Assembly: GCA_937959265.1 (NCBI GenBank) | Contig: CALGMA010000050.1 | Coordinates: 1-59,081, forward strand | DNA length: 59,081 nucleotides | Direction: 5' to 3' | Origin: an uncultured Anaerolineae bacterium | GTDB taxonomy: Bacteria > Chloroflexota > Anaerolineae > J036 > Brachytrichaceae | In this document: positions 57,975-59,081 of the stretch, piece by piece | Position numbering within the stretch: the first letter of the stretch is position 1 | How the letters are laid out: every line of letters starts with the position of its first letter | Program-made: the position numbers and the translations under genes | The notes under the pieces: model-generated | The model's database searches: none | The model's input: the letters and a program-made list of their open reading frames with translations, nothing else | What the model was told of the DNA's origin: nothing

Positions 57975-59081
57975 ATGGCCCGGCACAAACGCAACTCCGC
58001 AACATCTCAATCTCAGCCCCCCACGGCGACCCTGGGCTACGAAGCTCAGCTCTGGCAGATGGCCGACGCGCTGCGCGGCAACATGGACGCCGCCGAGTAT
58101 AAGCACGTCGCGCTTGGGCTGATCTTCCTGAAGTACATCTCCGACGCCTTCGAGGAGCACTACCAACGCTTGAAGGGGGAACCATACGCCGACCCCGAAG
58201 ACCCCGACGAGTACCGCGCCCAAAATATCTTCTGGGTGCCGCCGCAGGCGCGCTGGGAGCGGTTGAAGGCGCAGGCGCGCTCCCCCGCCATCGGCCAGGT
58301 TGTGGACGAGGCGATGGAGGCCATCGAGCGCGATAACCCCGCGCTCAAGGGCGTGCTGCCCAGAGACTACGCCCGCCCGGCGCTCGACAAGCAGCGCCTC
58401 GGGCAGCTTATTGACCTGCTTTCTAACATCCGCGTCGGCGATGAGGCCGCGCGCGAGAAGGACATCCTGGGGCGCGTATATGAGTATTTCCTGTCCCAGT
58501 TCGCCAGCGCCGAGGGTAAGAAGGGCGGCCAATTTTACACGCCTCGCTGCGTGGTCCGTGTTTTGGTCGAGATGCTGTCCCCCTACAAGGGCCGCGTCTA
58601 TGACCCGTGCTGCGGCTCCGGCGGCATGTTTGTTCAGTCGGTTGAGTTCGTCAAGGCCCACGCCACCGGCAATGGGAATGGAGGAAAAACCAATGCTGAT
58701 GTCAGCATCTTTGGTCAGGAATCGAACCATACCACCTGGCGGCTGGCGAAGATGAACCTCGCCATCCGCGGCATTGAAGGGAATCTCGGCAAAGAACACG
58801 CCGACACCTTCCACCGCGACCTGCACCCCGACCTCAAGGCGGATTTTATCCTTGCCAATCCGCCGTTCAACATGTCCGACTGGGGCGGCGAGCGCCTCAA
58901 GGATGACAAGCGCTGGAAGTACGGCATCCCGCCCGCCGGGAACGCCAACTTCGCATGGGTGCAACACTTTATCCACCACCTGGCCCCGACCGGCCTGGCG
59001 GGCTTCGTCCTGGCAAACGGCTCCATGTCCTCCAACCAATCGGGCGAGGGCGAGATCCGCAAGAACATCATCGAAGCCGAC
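57975..59081 (+). CDS. hsdM: Type I restriction-modification DNA methylase HsdM, 3' end outside window
   Basis: The frame is open from the ATG at 57975 to the window end (369 codons). It starts [20 protein letters not shown], then the helical N-terminal HsdM domain ([40 protein letters not shown]), [17 protein letters not shown], the SAM site [10 protein letters not shown] (from D210) and the catalytic N295PPF. It methylates adenine within a bipartite site together with HsdS. hsdS and hsdR are expected to the right, outside the window. Confidence 0.95.
   Translation, partial: MARHKRNSATSQSQPPTATLGYEAQLWQMADALRGNMDAAEYKHVALGLIFLKYISDAFEEHYQRLKGEPYADPEDPDEYRAQNIFWVPPQARWERLKAQARSPAIGQVVDEAMEAIERDNPALKGVLPRDYARPALDKQRLGQLIDLLSNIRVGDEAAREKDILGRVYEYFLSQFASAEGKKGGQFYTPRCVVRVLVEMLSPYKGRVYDPCCGSGGMFVQSVEFVKAHATGNGNGGKTNADVSIFGQESNHTTWRLAKMNLAIRGIEGNLGKEHADTFHRDLHPDLKADFILANPPFNMSDWGGERLKDDKRWKYGIPPAGNANFAWVQHFIHHLAPTGLAGFVLANGSMSSNQSGEGEIRKNIIEAD

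Overview
The window reads as chromosomal DNA of a member of the Chloroflexota, most likely Anaerolineae-like and possibly thermophilic. This is inferred from gene content and protein style, not from a marker gene: a membrane-anchored baseplate-J-like protein next to ruvX and mltG, a CobN/CbiZ/BtuFCD corrinoid cluster, many GAF/PAS/SpoIIE/STAS signalling proteins, and a DUF1998-type helicase. No rRNA, tRNA, CRISPR array or insertion sequence was found.

Layout. (1) 1-6.7 kb, minus strand: a glycosyltransferase cut by the left edge, an iron alcohol dehydrogenase, an AI-2E-type permease, and a large exported two-haem protein resembling the hydrazine synthase alpha subunit. (2) 7-12.9 kb, plus strand: alaS, a baseplate-J-like membrane protein, ruvX and mltG. 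(3) 12.9-17.2 kb, minus strand: two LysM proteins, a MazG-like pyrophosphohydrolase, a DUF4838 protein and a YjbQ protein, the last three joined by ATGA overlaps. (4) 17.3-21.6 kb, plus strand: a helicase with an embedded HNH domain, a quinone oxidoreductase and a phosphoribosyltransferase. (5) 21.7-40.6 kb, minus strand: about 19 kb of closely packed genes for an exported, probably pyruvylated glycan (GT2, GT4, flippase, pyruvyltransferase, two large membrane proteins, a PIG-V-like glycosyltransferase). Embedded in it is a full partner-switching set (two STAS proteins, a SpoIIE-type phosphatase, an RsbW-type kinase, a receiver), with a hybrid histidine kinase at the end. (6) 40.9-55.5 kb, plus strand: a cobalamin riboswitch and terminator followed by twelve corrinoid genes (btuF, btuC, btuD, an unknown, cobB, cbiZ, cobO, cobN, cbiB, cobC-like, cobQ), nearly all overlapping. 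(7) 55.5-59.1 kb: a GH3 glycosidase (minus) and the start of a type I restriction-modification methylase (plus), cut by the right edge.

Most interesting. In region 5 the Wzx-type flippase carries two RsbW-like ATPase modules at its N-terminus and sits directly downstream of the receiver, STAS, kinase and phosphatase genes. This suggests a glycan export machine physically wired to a partner switch. In region 6 the riboswitch leader holds a five-codon ORF with a near-perfect Shine-Dalgarno sequence that can be masked by a hairpin, and CobN carries an extra N-terminal cysteine-rich ferredoxin-like domain. Several stand-alone genes have a TATAAT-like box only 9-15 nt before the start codon, which suggests leaderless or nearly leaderless transcripts. 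Region 5 is visibly less GC-rich than region 6.
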